Of a stretch of DNA of 20,956 nt, positions 20,453 through 20,956 are shown piece after piece. Both the position numbers and the translations under genes were made by a program. Numbering within the stretch: the first letter of the stretch is position 1; each line of letters opens with the position of its first letter. This DNA is from Candidatus Neomicrothrix sp. UBA6944 (GTDB taxonomy: Bacteria; Actinomycetota; Acidimicrobiia; Acidimicrobiales; Poriferisodalaceae), in contig DJZU01000110.1 in assembly GCA_002448715.1 (NCBI GenBank), positions 1 through 20,956 of the forward strand, written 5' to 3'. A model generated the notes under the pieces. That model was not told the DNA's origin. It made no database searches and worked only from the letters and a program-made list of their open reading frames with translations.

Positions 20453-20956
20453 CTAGCCAAGAGACGTTACTGAAAGGCCGGCGGCGTCCCAAGTGCCGAT
20501 TCCATCGTCAATTGCTACGTCGTAGTTCAGTACAAGGTCAGCTAGAACGCCCTGTGCGAATGGTCCTAGTAGGGCGAGATCCTTTTCTTCGTGGAGTAGC
20601 TCGCGAACATGAAAGATTATCCACAGACGGCCGGTTGGACTGTAGTCAGATGCCATAGACACCACGTCTGAGATGTCTCCTGCATTCATTTCTCCTAGGG
20701 GGGCTGCCGTATCACCAAATGCGTTGGACCAGGTAAGCAGATCGGCGCATCCAACGTCTCCATTGGGTGATGGCGTAGTACCCGCCAAGTTAACTTCTGA
20801 GGCGACCACTGCAGCTGGGTCTCCAGACTCAAGCCTCTCTCTAGCTACTCTGGCTTCGGTTTCGGTTCCCGTCGCGATAACAGTGACACAGTGAGGCGTC
20901 GCGAATTTATCTAGCCGGGGATCCGCTTTGACGGCCTCTTCTTGAGCCCAGTCTTC
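20453..20956 (-). CDS. Parvulin/SurA-like peptidyl-prolyl isomerase, C-terminal part (cut by right edge)
   Basis: The frame stays open to the window edge, giving 167 codons of the C-terminal end; an internal GTG at 20809 is not the true start. The sequence HCVTVIATGTETEARVARER followed by LESGDPAAVVASEVN is the first half of a parvulin (rotamase) domain, and GDVGCADLLTWSNAFGDTA and MNAGDISDVVSM are its middle. The final RLWIIFHVREL replaces the common GYHIIKV end strand. Foldases of this type assist secreted-protein folding. The N-terminal SurA-like part and any signal or lipoprotein peptide lie outside the window. A SurA-like gene next to mazG and eno is a familiar actinobacterial order. The call rests on pattern resemblance. 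Confidence 0.8.
   Translation of the reverse strand, partial: EDWAQEEAVKADPRLDKFATPHCVTVIATGTETEARVARERLESGDPAAVVASEVNLAGTTPSPNGDVGCADLLTWSNAFGDTAAPLGEMNAGDISDVVSMASDYSPTGRLWIIFHVRELLHEEKDLALLGPFAQGVLADLVLNYDVAIDDGIGTWDAAGLSVTSLG

Noticed and set aside
20453..20809. Complete 118-residue gene starting at GTG 20809
   Set aside because: The same frame stays open to the window edge, and the upstream residues complete the parvulin domain, so this is a truncated larger gene.

Overview
The window looks like chromosomal DNA from an actinobacterium of moderate GC (about half G+C by eye). Marine or freshwater Acidimicrobiia would fit best. This rests on gene content: a bacterial-type inositol-3-phosphate synthase, the actinobacterial neighbourhood eno / divIC(FtsB-like) / DUF501 / Ppx-GppA, TTG starts supported at several genes and a candidate leaderless promoter. 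The exact lineage is an inference. No transposase, integrase, phage gene, CRISPR array or rRNA is visible, and no intergenic stretch exceeds about 250 bases.

Left part (1-5300). The N-terminal part of inositol-3-phosphate synthase runs off the left edge. It is divergent from a LysR regulator. Next come two back-to-back gene pairs: P450 plus alpha/beta hydrolase (minus strand, 1-base stop/start overlap) and a SnoaL-like protein plus a ketopantoate-reductase-like enzyme (plus strand, ATGA overlap). Only 40 bases separate the pairs. This resembles a small catabolic or tailoring cassette of unknown substrate. A tRNA-Leu(UAA) follows on the minus strand.

Middle (5300-8950). An unrecognised basic protein is divergent from a stand-alone Cas4/AddB-like RecB nuclease with four cysteines. 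A RimJ-type acetyltransferase, a Ppx/GppA phosphatase and a DUF501 protein lie on the minus strand.

Right-centre (8958-17552). This is a molybdenum-hydroxylase (CO-dehydrogenase-like) block. It holds the iron-sulfur subunit CoxS and the FAD subunit CoxM, then a plus-strand SDR, then a tightly packed minus-strand set: MoxR/CoxD, VWA/CoxE, two XdhC-family proteins, an acyl-CoA dehydrogenase, a MocA-like nucleotidyltransferase and a membrane-anchored CoxG. A TetR regulator is divergent from coxS. The catalytic large subunit (CoxL) is absent from the window, although nearly the whole maturation set is present.

Right part (17576-20956). divIC, enolase, a tetrapyrrole-methylase/MazG fusion and the C-terminal part of a parvulin/SurA-like foldase lie on the minus strand.

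The most notable structural point is that the Cox block sits between divIC and DUF501-ppx, genes that are commonly contiguous in Actinobacteria. It therefore looks like an insertion into a housekeeping operon. I did not find a clearly new molecular system. The strongest leads are this insertion, the missing CoxL, the split XdhC pair, the divergent SDR between the structural and maturation genes, and several palindromes in leader regions.
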